NCBI GenBank assembly: GCA_016722705.1
Contig: JADKGN010000004.1
Span: 2,666,001 to 2,730,000, forward strand
From: Candidatus Dechloromonas phosphoritropha
Lineage (GTDB): Bacteria > Pseudomonadota > Gammaproteobacteria > Burkholderiales > Rhodocyclaceae
Direction: 5' to 3'
Length of the DNA: 64,000 nt
Part shown: piece by piece, positions 1 to 10,050 of the stretch
Layout of the letters: each line of letters opens with the position of its first letter
Position numbering within the stretch: the first letter of the stretch is position 1
The notes under the pieces: model-generated
The model's input: the letters and a program-made list of their open reading frames with translations, nothing else
Told to the model about the DNA's origin: nothing
The model's database searches: none
Translations under genes and position numbers: made by a program

Positions 1-558
1 GAGGAGTGCCTCGTGCAGATGCCGGAAATGACCGGCCGCCAGCCAGATGCGGTGATCGCCTGCGTCGGCGGCGGTTCCAACGCAATGGGTATTTTCTACC
101 CGTACATCGACCTGCCGGACGTGCGCTTGATCGGTGTCGAAGCAGCCGGCGAGGGTGTCGAGACCGGACATCACGCTGCTTCGCTGATCGCCGGCGTTCC
201 CGGTGTCCTGCATGGCAACCGCACCTACCTGCTGCAGGATGAGAACGGTCAGATTATCGAGACGCATTCGATTTCCGCCGGCCTCGACTATCCCGGCGTC
301 GGCCCGGAACACGCCTGGCTGAAGGACATCGGGCGCGCCGAGTACGTGCCGATCAAGGATGGCGAAGCACTGGAAGCATTCCATACGCTGTGCCGGATCG
401 AAGGTATCATCCCGGCGCTCGAATCGAGTCACGCGCTGGCCTATGCTGCGAAGCTGGCGCCGACGCTGGGCAAAGACAAGATTCTGCTGGTCAACCTCTC
501 CGGCCGAGGTGACAAGGACATGCATACCGTGGCCGAAAAATCAGGAATAGTTTTCTGA
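1..558 (+). CDS. trpB: Tryptophan synthase beta subunit, C-terminal part (5' end outside window)
   Basis: TrpB condenses indole with serine in a PLP-dependent reaction to give tryptophan; it works as the alpha2-beta2 complex with TrpA in the cytoplasm. The frame is open from base 1, so about 185 codons of the roughly 400-residue protein are visible. The glycine-rich PLP-phosphate loop CVGGGSNAMG is present near the start, and the end runs through the conserved ESSHAL and NLSGRGDKD segments, both typical of TrpB. The stop codon overlaps the trpA start by one base (TGATG), so the two subunits are translationally coupled. No frameshift is seen in the visible part. Confidence 0.97.
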   Translation, partial: EECLVQMPEMTGRQPDAVIACVGGGSNAMGIFYPYIDLPDVRLIGVEAAGEGVETGHHAASLIAGVPGVLHGNRTYLLQDENGQIIETHSISAGLDYPGVGPEHAWLKDIGRAEYVPIKDGEALEAFHTLCRIEGIIPALESSHALAYAAKLAPTLGKDKILLVNLSGRGDKDMHTVAEKSGIVF

Positions 559-1364
559 TGTCGCGCATCAAATCCGTTTTTGAACGCCTGAATGGCGAAG
601 GTCGCAAGGCGCTGATTCCGTTTATCACCGCCGGCGATCCGGATGCTGCCCTGACGCTGTCGCTGATGCATGTGCTGGTCGAGGCCGGCGCCGATGTCAT
701 CGAGCTTGGCGTGCCGTTTTCCGACCCGATGGCCGACGGCCCGACTATCCAGCGCGCCTCCGAACGGGCGCTAGCCAAGGGCATGACGCTGCGCAAGGTG
801 CTGCAATTGGTCATCGATTTTCGCCAGGATGATGCCATGACGCCGGTAGTGCTGATGGGCTATGCCAACCCGATCGAGGCAATGGGCCTGGAAAAATTTG
901 CGGCGGCTGCCGCGCAGGCCGGTATAGATGGCGTATTGGTCGTCGATTACCCGCCGGAAGAGGCGGCCACCTTCGGCGCCGCGATGAAGGCGCACGGCAT
1001 GGATCCGATTTTCCTGCTGGCGCCGACGTCAACCGTAGCGCGCATCGAGCGGGTGGCCGAGGTCGCCAGCGGCTATGTCTATTACGTTTCGCTGGCCGGC
1101 GTGACCGGTTCCGGCGCTCTGAATGTCGATGCGGTGGCCGAACGGCTGCCGCTGATCCGGGAAAAGACTGGCCTGCCGGTCGGCGTCGGTTTCGGTATCC
1201 GTGACGCGGCGACTGCGGCACGTATCGCCGGCATCGCCGATGCGGTGGTGGTCGGCAGCCGGATCATCGAGGAAATCGAGAAATCAACGGCGGAAACCGC
1301 CTGTGCCAATGTAAAAGCGCTGGTCGCGGATATCCGTCGCGGTGTCGATGAGGTGGAAAAATGA
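558..1364 (+). CDS. trpA: Tryptophan synthase alpha subunit
   Basis: TrpA cleaves indole-3-glycerol phosphate to indole and glyceraldehyde-3-phosphate and channels indole to TrpB. The 268-residue length equals the usual family length. The two catalytic acids fall exactly where expected: Glu49 in DVIELGVPFSDP and Asp60 in DPMADGPT. The phosphate-binding GVGFGI segment lies near residue 212. The ATG overlaps the trpB stop by one base, and the TGA overlaps the accD start (ATGA), so trpB, trpA and accD look co-transcribed. This trp-accD-folC order is common in beta- and gammaproteobacteria. Confidence 0.98.
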   Translation: MSRIKSVFERLNGEGRKALIPFITAGDPDAALTLSLMHVLVEAGADVIELGVPFSDPMADGPTIQRASERALAKGMTLRKVLQLVIDFRQDDAMTPVVLMGYANPIEAMGLEKFAAAAAQAGIDGVLVVDYPPEEAATFGAAMKAHGMDPIFLLAPTSTVARIERVAEVASGYVYYVSLAGVTGSGALNVDAVAERLPLIREKTGLPVGVGFGIRDAATAARIAGIADAVVVGSRIIEEIEKSTAETACANVKALVADIRRGVDEVEK

Positions 1365-2230
1365 GTTGGCTCAACAAACTCCTGCCCCCCAAGATCAAGC
1401 GTCAGGAGGGCATCCAGCGCCGCGGCACGCTGCCCGAAGGCCTGTGGAGCAAGTGCCCGTCTTGCGAGGCCGTGCTCTATGCCACCGATCTGGAAAAGAA
1501 TCTCCAGGTTTGTCCCAAGTGCGGCCACCACAATCGCCTGAATGCCAGAAAACGCCTCAATCTCTTGCTCGACGCCGAGGGCCGGAGCGAAATCGGGGCC
1601 GAGGTGGTTCCGGTCGACACGCTGAAATTCAGGGATTCCAAACGCTATCCCGATCGCTTGATGGAGGCCAGTGAGGCTTCCGGCGAGAGCGATTCGCTGG
1701 TCTGTCTGCAGGGGACGATCAAGACCATCCCGGTGGTTGCGGCGGCGTTCGAGTTCAACTTCATGGGCGGTTCGATGGGCTCGGTGCTCGGCGAACGCTT
1801 CGTACGCGGCGTCAATACGGCCGTTGAACAGGGTATGCCCTTCATCTGCGTCAGCGCATCGGGTGGCGCGCGCATGCAGGAAGGTCTCTTTTCGCTGATG
1901 CAGATGGCCAAGACGACGGCGGCGCTGACCCGCCTCGCGCAGGCTGGACAGCCCTTCATCTCGATTCTGACCGACCCGACCATGGGCGGGGTCTCGGCGT
2001 CGTTCGCCTTTGTCGGCGATATTGTCATTGCCGAGCCCAAGGCGCTGATCGGCTTTGCCGGACCGCGCGTCATCGAGCAGACTGTGCGCGAAACCCTGCC
2101 CGAGGGCTTCCAGCGTTCGGAATTCCTGCTCCAGAAGGGCGCCATCGACATGATCGTCGACCGGCGCCAGTTACGCGACCAGGTCGCCCGCGTGCTGGCG
2201 CTGCTGAAAAGACTGCCGGTGGCGGCTTGA
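1361..2230 (+). CDS. accD: Acetyl-CoA carboxylase carboxyltransferase subunit beta
   Basis: AccD forms, with AccA, the carboxyltransferase that moves the carboxyl group from biotin-BCCP to acetyl-CoA, the committed step of fatty acid synthesis. The 289-residue protein starts with the four-cysteine zinc ribbon (Cys32, Cys35, Cys51, Cys54; CPSC and CPKC), followed by a crotonase-like carboxyltransferase fold with the SASGGARMQEG segment and the GGVSASF motif. Length matches the family. The start overlaps the trpA stop by four bases. A gap of about 120 bases separates it from folC. Confidence 0.98.
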   Translation: MSWLNKLLPPKIKRQEGIQRRGTLPEGLWSKCPSCEAVLYATDLEKNLQVCPKCGHHNRLNARKRLNLLLDAEGRSEIGAEVVPVDTLKFRDSKRYPDRLMEASEASGESDSLVCLQGTIKTIPVVAAAFEFNFMGGSMGSVLGERFVRGVNTAVEQGMPFICVSASGGARMQEGLFSLMQMAKTTAALTRLAQAGQPFISILTDPTMGGVSASFAFVGDIVIAEPKALIGFAGPRVIEQTVRETLPEGFQRSEFLLQKGAIDMIVDRRQLRDQVARVLALLKRLPVAA

Positions 2231-2349
2231 GAAGCGTTTGATGCGGATTCCGCTGATGGACGTTGATCGATTCCTCCGGTCCGGGACATTCCGGCGCCGA
2301 GGTCTGTACGCACCAATCCGCGTATTCGGCATCAAGAGATATTTCCCAA

Positions 2350-3651
2350 GTGCCGAACGTTCTTGACGACTGGCTGGTTTACCTCGAGAGTCTGCGCCCT
2401 GGGGGGCAGGCAGGAATTGAGTTGGGCCTCGAGCGCATCGACCAGGTCAAGGAGGCGCTGGGCCAGAGCCAGCACTGTCCGGTAATCATGGTCGGCGGGA
2501 CCAACGGCAAAGGCTCGACCTGCGCCTATCTGGAGAACATCATCGCTCGCGCCGGCTACAATGTCGGCTGTTACACCTCGCCACACCTGCTGGCCTACAA
2601 CGAGCGGGTGCGCGTGAATGGCCAGGAGTCAAGCGACGCGGCGCTGTGCGCCGCCTTTGCCCGCGTGGAAATGGCTCGGCAAGAAGCCGGCAATGTCGCG
2701 CTGACCTATTTCGAGTTCGGCACGTTGGCTGCGTGGGAGGTCTTTGCCGCCGCCGGGGTCGAGGCGGCGATCCTCGAGGTTGGCCTCGGTGGCCGACTCG
2801 ATGCCGTCAACGCTTACGAACCCGATGTTTCCATCGTCACCACGGTTGCGCTCGACCATACCGAGTGGCTGGGGACGGACCGCGCGAGCATCGGTTTCGA
2901 GAAGGCTGGCATCTACCGGGCGGGCAAGCCGGCCTTGTGCGCCGACGCGAACCCGCCGCAGAGCCTCCTCGATCATGCGGCATCCATCGGCGCCGACCTG
3001 CGTCTTGTCGGCCGCGACTTCGGTTTCGAGCGTGACCCGGAGAATCGCCTGCAATGGCGCTGGTGGTGCAGATCCGGTGACAAACTGCTGAAGCGTTCCC
3101 TAGCCTATCCCGGCCTGCGCGGGGTGACCCAGCTACACAACGCCGCCGTCGCCCTGGCGGCGCTGGATGCTCTGGGCGACCGCCTGCCGGTGACCATGCA
3201 GGCGATCCGCCCGGGATTGATCTCAACCGAACTTCCCGGGCGCTTCCAGGTGATTCCGGGCAAGCCGGCGATCGTCCTCGACGTCGCTCACAACCCGCAG
3301 GCGATTGGAGTTCTCGCCGACAATCTCTCGAGCATGGGCTTCTTCGATCGCACCCATGCGGTGGTCGGCATGCTCGGCGACAAGGATATCCGGGGCGCGC
3401 TCCAGCCGCTCAGGAACAAGATCGATTTCTGGCACGCGGCGACGCTGGAGGGGCCGCGCGGCACTCCGGCGGAGTCGCTGGCGGCAATCATTACCGCTGC
3501 ACGACTGGGCGGCGAGATTATCTGCCATGGCTCGCCGCGGGCTGCCATGCAGGCGGCCAGGGGACAAGCCGCCGAAAGTGATAGAATCGTCGCTTTCGGA
3601 TCCTTCTTAACGGTGGCCGGAGCGCTAAAAGCGCTGCGTGCGAAACCCTAA
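2350..3651 (+). CDS. folC: Bifunctional folylpolyglutamate/dihydrofolate synthase
   Basis: FolC adds glutate residues: it joins glutamate to dihydropteroate (dihydrofolate synthase) and then extends folates with gamma-glutamates, using ATP. I chose the GTG at 2350 (product begins VPNVLDDWL, 433 residues) because homologous FolC proteins start close to this conserved segment; the frame is open upstream to an ATG at 2263, but that 29-residue extension looks non-coding. The Mur-ligase P-loop GGTNGKGST is at residues 49-57, and the downstream YFEFGTLAA and DVAHNPQA motifs are also family hallmarks. It follows accD and precedes the SPOR gene by two bases. Confidence 0.95.
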   Translation: MPNVLDDWLVYLESLRPGGQAGIELGLERIDQVKEALGQSQHCPVIMVGGTNGKGSTCAYLENIIARAGYNVGCYTSPHLLAYNERVRVNGQESSDAALCAAFARVEMARQEAGNVALTYFEFGTLAAWEVFAAAGVEAAILEVGLGGRLDAVNAYEPDVSIVTTVALDHTEWLGTDRASIGFEKAGIYRAGKPALCADANPPQSLLDHAASIGADLRLVGRDFGFERDPENRLQWRWWCRSGDKLLKRSLAYPGLRGVTQLHNAAVALAALDALGDRLPVTMQAIRPGLISTELPGRFQVIPGKPAIVLDVAHNPQAIGVLADNLSSMGFFDRTHAVVGMLGDKDIRGALQPLRNKIDFWHAATLEGPRGTPAESLAAIITAARLGGEIICHGSPRAAMQAARGQAAESDRIVAFGSFLTVAGALKALRAKP

Positions 3652-3653
3652 TC

Positions 3654-4466
3654 ATGGAAGACAACGACACTCAGTCTCAATTAAAGAAGGTCGCCCGCCG
3701 CCGGCTGGTCGGCGCGATCGTCTTTGCCTCGGTGGTTGCCGTGGTTCTGCCCATGGTGATGGATCACGAACCGCAGCAGGCGGTCCGGGATGTTGAAATC
3801 CGCATACCGGGGCAGGACGAAAAGCCGTTTGCGCCGAAGTTCGCCGTGACTCCGGTTGAGAAGCCTGATGCGAAGCCGGCCGAGCAGGCCGTCGAGAGCA
3901 AGTCACCGACACCTGGCGAGAAGGGCTCTGACGAAACCGTGGCGGCGAAACCTGGTGGCAAGCCGTCCGTGGTCGCCAAGGACAAGCCCGAGGAAAATGC
4001 CGCCGGGAGTCCGCCTGACAAGGCGCCGGAAAAAGCGCCGGCGAAGACCGAGAAACCGGTTCCAAAGCCGGAAAAGCCTGCGGAAAAGCCTGCGGAAAAG
4101 CCGGCCCGCAAGCCCGAGAAGACTTCCGAGAAGACCCCGGAGAAACATGCTGCCACGGAATCGTCGGCGGAAGCCAGGCGGGCGGCGGCTATCCTCGCCG
4201 GGCAAAGCGCACCACCGGTTGCGGCGCCAGCCAAGTCAGGTGAATTTGTGATCCTGATCGGTGCCTTTGCCAACGAGGACAACGTCAAGACTCTCCGGAG
4301 CAAGATCTCCGAGAAAGGCGTCAAGAGCTACGTCGAACCGCTCGATACGCCGGGAGGCAAGAAGACCCGAGTTCGGGCAGGACCGTTCGCCAGCCGCGAA
4401 GCAGCCGAACAGGCGCTCGAAAGAATGAAGCAGGTCGGCGTTTCGGGCGTGATCTCAGGTAAGTGA
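3654..4466 (+). CDS. SPOR-domain cell-division/peptidoglycan-binding protein (DedD-like)
   Basis: This 270-residue protein has a short cytoplasmic N-terminus, one membrane segment at about residues 16-35, a long Lys/Pro/Glu-rich linker (about 60-180, with repeated EKPxEKP units) that would span the periplasm, and a C-terminal SPOR domain (about 195-269, beginning EFVILIGAFA). SPOR domains bind denuded glycan strands at the division septum, and DedD-type proteins share this layout and the folC-dedD-cvpA gene order. The function is inferred from architecture and position. The stop overlaps the cvpA ATG by one base (TGATG). The low-complexity linker is normal for the family. Confidence 0.88.
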   Translation: MEDNDTQSQLKKVARRRLVGAIVFASVVAVVLPMVMDHEPQQAVRDVEIRIPGQDEKPFAPKFAVTPVEKPDAKPAEQAVESKSPTPGEKGSDETVAAKPGGKPSVVAKDKPEENAAGSPPDKAPEKAPAKTEKPVPKPEKPAEKPAEKPARKPEKTSEKTPEKHAATESSAEARRAAAILAGQSAPPVAAPAKSGEFVILIGAFANEDNVKTLRSKISEKGVKSYVEPLDTPGGKKTRVRAGPFASREAAEQALERMKQVGVSGVISGK

Positions 4467-4957
4467 TGGCAGTTTTCGACTATGTGGTGATAGGTATCGT
4501 GGCCATCTCACTGTTGCTTGGATTATGGCGGGGCGTGGTGAGTGAAATGATGGCACTGGCAGCCTGGGTGTTGGCCTTCATGGCCGCGCTGGAATTCGGG
4601 GCGCAGAGCGGACAAATGGTATTTGGCGGGATCGCCGATCCGGCGGTGCGCGCCCTTGCCGGTTGTGCGCTGGTCTTCATCGGGGTGCTGGTGGCCATGT
4701 CGCTGGTGCGCCTGGCGGTACGCAGCATGGTCAATGCGTTGGGACTGAGTCTCTCGGATCGCCTGTTGGGCATGTTTTTTGGCCTGGCGCGCGGCGTTCT
4801 GTTGGTCATGATCCTGGTCGCTGTGGGTGGCATGACCGCGGCACCGCGGCAGATCTGGTGGAAGCAGGCGACGCTGGCGCTACCGCTGCAAACGGCCGTG
4901 CTGGCGGCGAGGCCCTGGATGCCAGACGATCTGGCAAAGCGAATTCGGTTCAGTTAG
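4466..4957 (+). CDS. cvpA: CvpA family membrane protein
   Basis: A 163-residue integral membrane protein with four predicted hydrophobic segments (about residues 5-25, 29-47, 62-85 and 103-122). CvpA was named for colicin V production in E. coli and has later been tied to envelope homeostasis; its molecular activity is not settled. The identification rests on size, hydrophobic pattern, the N-terminal DYVVIGIVAISLLLGLWRG segment and the conserved place directly before purF. An in-frame GTG one codon upstream (4463) is an alternative start; the ATG at 4466 gives the usual N-terminus and couples it to the preceding stop. Confidence 0.92.
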   Translation: MAVFDYVVIGIVAISLLLGLWRGVVSEMMALAAWVLAFMAALEFGAQSGQMVFGGIADPAVRALAGCALVFIGVLVAMSLVRLAVRSMVNALGLSLSDRLLGMFFGLARGVLLVMILVAVGGMTAAPRQIWWKQATLALPLQTAVLAARPWMPDDLAKRIRFS

Positions 4958-4969
4958 GCGGATAGGACT

Positions 4970-6532
4970 ATGTGCGGGATTCTCGGTGTGGTGGCGACAT
5001 CGTCAGTCAACCAACTGCTTTACGATGGCCTGATGGTCCTGCAGCATCGCGGCCAGGATGCAGCCGGGATTGCCACGGCGGAAGGCAATACGTTCAACCT
5101 GCACAAGGGGCCGGGGCTGGTCCGTGACGTCTTCCGGACCCGCAACATGCGTGCCTTGCTCGGCAACTGGGGGATCGGCCATGTGCGGTATCCGACCGCC
5201 GGTTCAGCCTTTAACTTTGCCGAGGCGCAACCTTTTTACGTCAATTCGCCGTTCGGTATTGTCCTTGGCCATAATGGCAACCTCACCAACGCCGAACAGT
5301 TGAAGGTCGAGATGTTCCGTCTCGACCGCCGTCATATCAACACCAATTCCGATTCCGAAGTCCTGCTCAACGTGCTGGCGCACGAACTGCAGTCGTCGGC
5401 CCATGGCTACGAACTCTATCCGGAAAGCATTTTTCAGGCCGTCGCTGGCGTTCATCGCCGCTGCCGGGGCGCCTATGCCGTGGTTGCGCTGATCGCCGGC
5501 TACGGCCTGCTCGCCTTCCGGGATCCGTTCGGCATCCGCCCCCTGGTCTACGGGAAGAAAGAGACGGAAGCCGGTACCGAGTACCTGGTTGCCTCGGAAT
5601 CGGTCGCCCTCGACACGCTGGGATTCGAGACGGTTCGCGATATCGAACCGGGTGAGGCGGTGTTCATCGATCTCAACCACCAGTTCCACAGCATGCAGTG
5701 CGCGCAGCAGCCGACCTATGCACCGTGCATTTTTGAATACGTCTATCTGGCACGACCCGATTCGGTCATCGACGGCGTCTCGGTATACGAAGCGCGTCTG
5801 GCGATGGGCGAATTCCTGGCCGAAAAGGTCCGGAAGTCCATCCCGGTGGCCGAGATCGACGTGGTTATTCCCATTCCGGACTCGAGTCGCCCGTCTGCCA
5901 TGCAACTGGCTCAGACGCTGGGCATTCCATTCCGCGAAGGTTTCGTCAAGAACCGCTACGTTGGTCGCACCTTCATCATGCCTGGCCAGTCGATGCGCAG
6001 GAAATCGGTGCGCCAGAAGCTCAACACCGTGGGACAGGAATTCAAGGGCAAGCGTGTGCTGCTCGTTGATGACTCCATCGTGCGCGGCACAACCAGTCGC
6101 GAGATCGTTGAAATGGCCCGCGCCGCCGGGGCGGTGAAGGTCTACTTCGCGTCGGCGGCGCCGCCCGTGCGCTTCCCCAATGTTTACGGCATCGACATGC
6201 CGACGCGCGCCGAACTGATCGCCACCGGCCGTACCGAAGACGGCATTGCCCGCGAGATCGGCGCCGATGCGCTGGTTTATCAGGATATCGGAGCGCTCAA
6301 GCAGTCGGTGACAAGCATTCGCTCCGACCTGACGGATTTCGATGCTTCCTGCTTCGACGGTTGCTATATCACCGGCGATGTCGACGAATACTACCTCGAT
6401 GCCGTCGAAGGCAATCGTGCCAGGAAGTTGGGTGACCACGAAGACGACAGTGATGGCGATAGCGACAGCGAGGGCGACGGCCAGTCCGCCCAGCAACTCG
6501 TTTTGCAGCTGGCATCGGCAGGCCGGGACTGA
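4970..6532 (+). CDS. purF: Amidophosphoribosyltransferase
   Basis: PurF makes 5-phosphoribosylamine from PRPP and glutamine, the first committed step of purine synthesis. The product begins MCGILGV, so removal of Met exposes the catalytic Cys of a class II glutamine amidotransferase. The PRPP-binding motif VLLVDDSIVRGTT is in the C-terminal phosphoribosyltransferase half. At 520 residues it is slightly longer than E. coli PurF (505); the extra part is an acidic Asp/Ser/Glu-rich tail near residues 487-505. It lies 12 bases after cvpA and its stop overlaps the metZ start by one base, so it is inside the same operon. Confidence 0.98.
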   Translation: MCGILGVVATSSVNQLLYDGLMVLQHRGQDAAGIATAEGNTFNLHKGPGLVRDVFRTRNMRALLGNWGIGHVRYPTAGSAFNFAEAQPFYVNSPFGIVLGHNGNLTNAEQLKVEMFRLDRRHINTNSDSEVLLNVLAHELQSSAHGYELYPESIFQAVAGVHRRCRGAYAVVALIAGYGLLAFRDPFGIRPLVYGKKETEAGTEYLVASESVALDTLGFETVRDIEPGEAVFIDLNHQFHSMQCAQQPTYAPCIFEYVYLARPDSVIDGVSVYEARLAMGEFLAEKVRKSIPVAEIDVVIPIPDSSRPSAMQLAQTLGIPFREGFVKNRYVGRTFIMPGQSMRRKSVRQKLNTVGQEFKGKRVLLVDDSIVRGTTSREIVEMARAAGAVKVYFASAAPPVRFPNVYGIDMPTRAELIATGRTEDGIAREIGADALVYQDIGALKQSVTSIRSDLTDFDASCFDGCYITGDVDEYYLDAVEGNRARKLGDHEDDSDGDSDSEGDGQSAQQLVLQLASAGRD

Positions 6533-7713
6533 TGCCGGACGCGCCGAACTACCGGCAGGCAACACTGGCCGTTCGTATTGGCCAGGAACGCAGCCAGTTT
6601 GGCGAGCATTCCGAGGCGCTCTACCTGACCTCCAGCTTCGTCTTCAAGGATGCGGCCCAGGCGGCCAGGCGTTTTTCCGGCGAGGAGAGCGGGAACGTCT
6701 ACGCTCGCTTTTCCAATCCGACCGTCACCACGTTCGAACAGCGTCTGGCGGTGCTCGAGGGTGCGGAAGATTGCATCGCCACGGCGAGCGGCATGTCGGC
6801 GATCATGGCCACCGTGCTGGCGCATCTGAAAAATGGCGATCACATCGTTGCGTCTACCAGCTTGTTCGGAGCAACCGTCCAGCTCTTTTCGAACATCATG
6901 CCGCGCACCGGAATCACGACAAGCTTCGTCGCGCAGACCGACCCGGCGGCCTGGGCAGCGGCGATCCGCCCGGAAACGAAGCTGTTCTTCCTCGAAACGC
7001 CGTCGAATCCGTTGACCGAAATTGCCGATATTCGGGCGTTGACCGCAACAGCCCATGCCCACGGCATTCTGGTCGCCGTCGACAACTGTTTTTGCACGCC
7101 GATCCTGCAGCGGCCGCTCGAACTCGGCGCCGATCTGGTCATTCATTCGGCGACCAAGTTTCTCGACGGTCAGGGCCGCGTCCTCGGCGGCGCGGTGTGC
7201 GGTCCGCGGAAGCTGACCGAAGAGGTTTTCAAGTACCTGCGCACGGCCGGGCCGACGCTCTCCGCCTTCAACGCCTGGGTCCTCCTCAAGGGTCTGGAAA
7301 CCCTGAAGTTGCGCGTCGAGGCGCAATCGGCCAACGCGCTGCAACTCGCCACCTGGCTGGAAGCGCACCCCAAGGTGGCGCGCGTCTTCTACCCCGGCCT
7401 GCCGTCGCATCCGCAACATGCGCTGGCACAAGCGCAGCAGAAGTCCGGCGGCGCCATTGTCGCCTTCGAGGTGAAGGGCGTCCGCGAGCAGGCCTGGCGG
7501 GTTGTCGATAACTGCCGGCTGCTCTCGATCACCGCCAACCTGGGCGACACCAAGACCACCATTACCCATCCCGCCTCCACCACGCATGGCCGCATCACTC
7601 CCGAAGCCCGGGCCGCGGCTGGCATCACGGAAGGGTTGCTGCGCATCGCGGTCGGCCTCGAAGCGGTGGAGGATCTTCAGGCCGATCTTGAACGCGGCCT
7701 CTCTCTGATCTGA
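6532..7713 (+). CDS. metZ: O-succinylhomoserine sulfhydrylase (Cys/Met metabolism PLP enzyme)
   Basis: MetZ converts O-succinylhomoserine plus sulfide directly to homocysteine, bypassing cystathionine, in methionine synthesis. The 393-residue protein belongs to the Cys/Met metabolism PLP family: the substrate-binding YARFSNPT segment is at about residues 57-64, the ETPSNP segment at 155-160, and the PLP lysine at Lys209 in SATKFLDG. The purF-metZ pairing with a one-base overlap is widespread in beta- and gammaproteobacteria and is why I choose MetZ over cystathionine gamma-synthase, which would be similar in sequence. Confidence 0.93.
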   Translation: MPDAPNYRQATLAVRIGQERSQFGEHSEALYLTSSFVFKDAAQAARRFSGEESGNVYARFSNPTVTTFEQRLAVLEGAEDCIATASGMSAIMATVLAHLKNGDHIVASTSLFGATVQLFSNIMPRTGITTSFVAQTDPAAWAAAIRPETKLFFLETPSNPLTEIADIRALTATAHAHGILVAVDNCFCTPILQRPLELGADLVIHSATKFLDGQGRVLGGAVCGPRKLTEEVFKYLRTAGPTLSAFNAWVLLKGLETLKLRVEAQSANALQLATWLEAHPKVARVFYPGLPSHPQHALAQAQQKSGGAIVAFEVKGVREQAWRVVDNCRLLSITANLGDTKTTITHPASTTHGRITPEARAAAGITEGLLRIAVGLEAVEDLQADLERGLSLI

Positions 7714-7757
7714 TTCAAACGCGGTCGCCGGTTCTGCCGGCGCTGCCTGGAGTTTCC

Positions 7758-9029
7758 ATGTTATTCACCGAACTCGGCCTCAAGGCCGAACTCCTGCGCG
7801 CCATCGGCGAGCAGGGTTACGACACGCCCACGCCTATCCAGCAGAAGGCGATTCCCGCCGTGATGACCGGCCACGACCTGATGGCCACGGCGCAAACCGG
7901 CACCGGCAAGACCGCCGGCTTCACGCTGCCAATCCTGCATCGCCTGGCCAGTGGCCCCAGTACCCGCACCTCGAAGCGACCGCGCGTGCTGGTTCTGGTT
8001 CCGACCCGCGAACTGGCGATCCAGGTCGAGGAAAGCGTGCGCACCTACGGCAAGCACCTGCCGATCAATTCGCTGGCCGTCTTCGGCGGTGTCGGCATCA
8101 ACCCGCAGATCGCCAGCCTGCGCCGCGGCATCGATATCCTGGTCGCCACGCCGGGCCGCCTGCTCGACCACGTCCAGCAGCGCACGGTCGACCTCGGCGC
8201 GATCGAAATTCTGGTGCTCGACGAAGCTGACCGCATGCTCGACATGGGCTTCATCCGCGACATTCGCAAGATCATCGCGCTGCTCCCGAAACAACGGCAG
8301 AACCTGATGTTCTCCGCCACCTTCTCGCCGGACATCCGCGAACTGGCTGGCGGCCTGCTGCATGAGCCGGTGTCGGTCGATGTCGCGGCGCGTAACACGG
8401 CGGCCGAGACGGTCAGCCAGCGCGTCATTACGACCAACCGCGAGCAGAAGAAAGACCTGCTGCTGCATCTGTTTGAAACGCGCGGCCTGCATCAGGTGCT
8501 GATCTTCACCCGGACCAAGCACGGCGCCGATGCGCTGTCGCGTCACCTGGAAAAAGCCGGCATCAAGTCGGCCGCGCTGCACGGCAACAAGTCGCAGGGC
8601 GCGCGCACCCGCGCGCTCGGCGACTTCAAGGACGGCAAGCTGGTGGCGCTGGTCGCGACCGACATCGCGGCGCGTGGGCTCGACATCGATTCGCTTCCTT
8701 ATGTCATCAATTACGAGATTCCCAACATCGCCGAGGACTACGTGCATCGCATCGGCCGCACCGGCCGTGCCGGCATGGAAGGCGAGGCGATCTCGCTGGT
8801 CAGTCACGACGAACGCGCCTTCATGCGCGACATCGAGAAGCTGATCAAGCGCACGCTAGAACACGAGGAAATCGCCGGCTTCGAGCCGACCGCCCATGCC
8901 GCGCCGCGCCCGGTGCCGCCGCCGCGTGGTCCGCGCATGCCGCAAATGCCGAGCAAGCCACAAGTCCGGAATTCGAGCCAAAAGCCGAGTGGACCGCAAC
9001 TGCATCGCAGCGGCGGCCGACACCGCTAG
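7758..9029 (+). CDS. DEAD-box ATP-dependent RNA helicase (RhlE-like)
   Basis: A 423-residue superfamily 2 RNA helicase. Visible motifs in order: Q motif (TPTPIQQKAIP, residues 23-33), Walker A AQTGTGKT (45-52), PTRELA, the DEAD box in VLDEADRML, SAT, and the motif VI HRIGRTGR. The C-terminal tail of about 45 residues is basic and Pro-rich, as in RhlE-group helicases acting in ribosome assembly or RNA turnover. It begins 44 bases after metZ with GGAG-type spacing and probably has its own transcription signals. Exact subgroup (RhlE versus a DbpA/SrmB relative) cannot be fixed by eye. Confidence 0.93.
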   Translation: MLFTELGLKAELLRAIGEQGYDTPTPIQQKAIPAVMTGHDLMATAQTGTGKTAGFTLPILHRLASGPSTRTSKRPRVLVLVPTRELAIQVEESVRTYGKHLPINSLAVFGGVGINPQIASLRRGIDILVATPGRLLDHVQQRTVDLGAIEILVLDEADRMLDMGFIRDIRKIIALLPKQRQNLMFSATFSPDIRELAGGLLHEPVSVDVAARNTAAETVSQRVITTNREQKKDLLLHLFETRGLHQVLIFTRTKHGADALSRHLEKAGIKSAALHGNKSQGARTRALGDFKDGKLVALVATDIAARGLDIDSLPYVINYEIPNIAEDYVHRIGRTGRAGMEGEAISLVSHDERAFMRDIEKLIKRTLEHEEIAGFEPTAHAAPRPVPPPRGPRMPQMPSKPQVRNSSQKPSGPQLHRSGGRHR

Positions 9030-9438
9030 CCGCGTTGCCTTCAGAGACAGGCATTTCCTGGTCAAGCTCGTTGCGGTCGAAGGTTTTGGGGAAAGATGGA
9101 GATTGTCCGGGTTCGGCCAAGACCGGCCATACGGCGGTTCGCCTGAGCGGTCATAGAAGGGGCAGCTCTAATCGGATACCTGCCGGACAGGCTATGCGAC
9201 CAACTCCACCTTTGTTAAAATTCGGCAGATTGCATCTATCAGACAGCAATGCGTGGAATTGCTGCCCATTAGCGTAATTGAGCGACGAGCTGCAGCCTTT
9301 GATTTGGCAATAACGGGCAAACGACATAATTCGGTCCGAAGGTGGCGTATGACAACGTGGGGATCTCGTTTCCATTTCACTGTTGATGATGGAGAAGTTG
9401 CGCAACTTATCCCATCCAAATTTCGAATCGACGAAGAT
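9030..9438 (+). other. 409-base intergenic region between helicase gene and ureG
   Basis: No convincing gene. The first part carries a degraded copy of the dispersed GTTGCGGTCGA repeat near 9070. From about 9200 the sequence is clearly richer in A+T than its neighbours, which suggests foreign debris, but the short open frame there (to 9504) runs across the 3' end of ureG and has no recognisable domain. The two flanking genes converge here, so a terminator is expected; I could not find a strong hairpin plus T-run. Confidence 0.5.
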
Positions 9439-10047
<609 letters not shown>

Positions 10048-10050
10048 AAT